This document shows, in pieces, positions 15,067 to 16,069 of a DNA stretch of 16,069 bases (positions are counted from its first letter, which is position 1; every line of letters starts with the position of its first letter). Below the pieces are notes generated by a model. That model did no database searches and was not told the origin of the DNA. It saw nothing but the letters and a program-made list of their open reading frames with translations. Where the stretch lies: the NCBI GenBank assembly GCA_900755995.1, contig CAAEIM010000022.1, positions 1 to 16,069 of the forward strand. Direction: 5' to 3'. The position numbers and the translations under genes were made by a program. The stretch comes from Clostridia bacterium (GTDB taxonomy: Bacteria; Bacillota; Clostridia; Oscillospirales; Acutalibacteraceae).

Positions 15067-15970
15067 ATTAATGGCTGAAGCCGAAAACGTAAGAATTGAT
15101 AAATACATTGCTGACAATGAACAGTCGCTCACACGCACTGCGGCGGCAAGGCTGATTGAGAAGGGCAAGGTTTTTGTTAACGGTAAGACCGTGGGCAAGA
15201 ATTACAAGCTAAAAAAGGCAGATGCTATTGCGGTTGAAATACCGGATCCCGTTGTTTATGAAGCCAAGCCTGAGAATATTCCTATTGAGATTATATACGA
15301 GGACAACGACCTGCTTGTTGTGAACAAGCCTAAGGGAATGGTTGTTCACCCTGCCGCCGGTAATTATGACGGCACTCTTGTAAACGCACTTTTGTATCAC
15401 TGCAAAGGCTCACTTTCGGGAATTAACGGTGTTATGCGCCCGGGAATAGTTCATAGAATTGACAAGGATACAAGCGGACTTCTGATAGTAGCAAAGAACG
15501 ATTTTGCCCACTATTCGCTTGCAGAGCAAATAAAGGCGCACTCCTTTACCAGGGAGTATGAGGCTGTGGTTTACGGTAACTTAAAAAACGACGAGGGCAC
15601 GGTTGACGCTCCTATTGGCAGAAGTCAGATTGACCGCAAGAAAATGTGCGTTACCGAAAAGAACAGCAAACACGCCGTTACCCACTACAGTGTAATTGCA
15701 AGATACAAGGGATATACCCATATAAAGTGTATTCTTGAAACAGGAAGAACACACCAGATTCGTGTACATATGGCTTTTCTCGGCCACCCTGTTTCAGGAG
15801 ATTCGGTTTACGGCATAAAGAACGAAAAGATCGATTTTACCGGTCAGTGCCTTCATGCAAGAAAAATCGGGTTCATTCATCCCAGGACTAAGAAATACCT
15901 TGAATTTACTTCAAAGCTGCCCGATTATTTTGAAAAATATCTTGAAAAGCTCGGCAAAATTACAAAATAA
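15053..15970 (+). CDS. RluD/YlyB family rRNA pseudouridine synthase
   Basis: Converts uridines to pseudouridine in large-subunit rRNA (RluA family). Residues about 13-62 form an S4 RNA-binding domain (VRIDKYIADNEQSLTRTAAARLIEKGKVFVNG). The catalytic domain has DNDLLVVNKPKGMVVHPAAGN and GIVHRIDKDTSGLLIVAKND, with the catalytic Asp at D137 (HRID). RTHQIRVHMAFLGHPVSGD closes the active site. Length 305 is standard. ATG at 15053 has AAAAGGA about 8 nt upstream and lies within lspA, suggesting coupled translation. The gene is the YlyB orthologue by position, and the exact uridine targets cannot be read from the sequence. It ends 2 nt before the right inverted repeat, with no terminator of its own visible. 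Confidence 0.95.
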   Translation: MTKLELMAEAENVRIDKYIADNEQSLTRTAAARLIEKGKVFVNGKTVGKNYKLKKADAIAVEIPDPVVYEAKPENIPIEIIYEDNDLLVVNKPKGMVVHPAAGNYDGTLVNALLYHCKGSLSGINGVMRPGIVHRIDKDTSGLLIVAKNDFAHYSLAEQIKAHSFTREYEAVVYGNLKNDEGTVDAPIGRSQIDRKKMCVTEKNSKHAVTHYSVIARYKGYTHIKCILETGRTHQIRVHMAFLGHPVSGDSVYGIKNEKIDFTGQCLHARKIGFIHPRTKKYLEFTSKLPDYFEKYLEKLGKITK

Positions 15971-15972
15971 AC

Positions 15973-16000
15973 GTAAATTCTCAAAGTAAATGCAACAGTA
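15973..16000 (-). repeat. Long inverted repeat, right copy (28 bp, perfect)
   Basis: Exact reverse complement of 70-97. It begins two bases after the stop codon of the pseudouridine synthase gene. The shared block ends at the same points on both sides (mismatches at 15972 and 16001). Confidence 0.92.
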
Positions 16001-16051
16001 CGAAAAGAGTGGCATTAAGCTTGAGAAATGCGTTGAATTAAGTGTGAGAAA
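15973..16051. repeat. Right composite repeat array (inverted relative to the left)
   Basis: Read on the - strand from 16051, the order is unit TTTCTCACACTTAATTCAAC (16032-16051), 3 bp, unit TTTCTCAAGCTTAATGCCAC (16009-16028), 8 bp, then the 28-bp segment (15973-16000). This is the same two-direct-plus-one-inverted plan as the left array. The two units match the left 20-bp unit at 17 and 16 of 20 positions. Units 15978-15996 and 16009-16027 can pair as a hairpin with a 12-nt loop. The remaining bases to 16069 continue with AGAAAAGTG-type repeats. Confidence 0.8.
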
Positions 16052-16069
16052 AGTGTAGAAAAGTGAAAA

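Noticed and set aside
70..16000. Composite transposon or genomic island bounded by terminal inverted repeats
   Set aside because: The cargo is universally conserved housekeeping genes, with no transposase or integrase. Base use does not change at the boundaries and no target duplication is visible.

Overview
The window looks like chromosomal core DNA from a low-to-moderate GC Gram-positive of the Clostridia, most likely a gut Oscillospirales/Ruminococcaceae-type organism. This placement is inferred from protein character and gene order, not from a search. Thirteen protein genes, all on the + strand, fill nearly the whole window. Gaps are mostly under 50 nt and three gene pairs overlap, so the layout reads as one long operon or a chain of overlapping transcription units. 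I see no rRNA, tRNA, CRISPR array, transposase, phage gene or toxin/defence gene.

Layout. Bases 1-198 hold a composite repeat array (12-97, with decaying copies to about 130), then a well-formed extended -10 promoter (134-162) and the TTG start of miaB. The first block (199-7730) is miaB (tRNA ms2i6A methylthiolation), a YmcA/YlbF-family gene with a four-cysteine tail, mutS, mutL and miaA (tRNA i6A synthesis). It therefore carries both enzymes that successively modify A37 of tRNA around a methyl-independent mismatch-repair pair. The second block (7734-11654) is the ylm/division locus: a HlyD-like single-pass membrane protein, yggS/ylmE, sepF, ylmH and divIVA. The third block (11701-15970) is ileS, lspA and an rluD-family pseudouridine synthase. 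The last 99 bases hold a second copy of the composite repeat in inverted orientation.

How it fits together. The order resembles two Bacillus subtilis neighbourhoods (ymcB-ymcA-cotE-mutS-mutL and ylmE-ylmF-ylmH-divIVA-ileS-lspA-ylyB) joined through miaA. cotE, hfq, ylmG/yggT and ylyA are absent from their expected places. Themes are tRNA/rRNA modification, mismatch repair, septum placement and lipoprotein maturation. MutS and MutL each carry a visible sliding-clamp-type motif and MutL keeps the endonuclease motifs, consistent with nick-directed repair without MutH.

Nothing here is convincingly a new multi-gene system. Worth a second look are the 28-bp perfect inverted repeats bracketing the gene cluster within matching repeat arrays, two promoter-like sites inside coding sequence (before mutL and before sepF), a two-hairpin leader before lspA, the HlyD-like protein without a transporter partner, and the lack of room for a T-box before ileS. 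The repeats at both ends may also mean that this is a contig that stopped in dispersed repeats.
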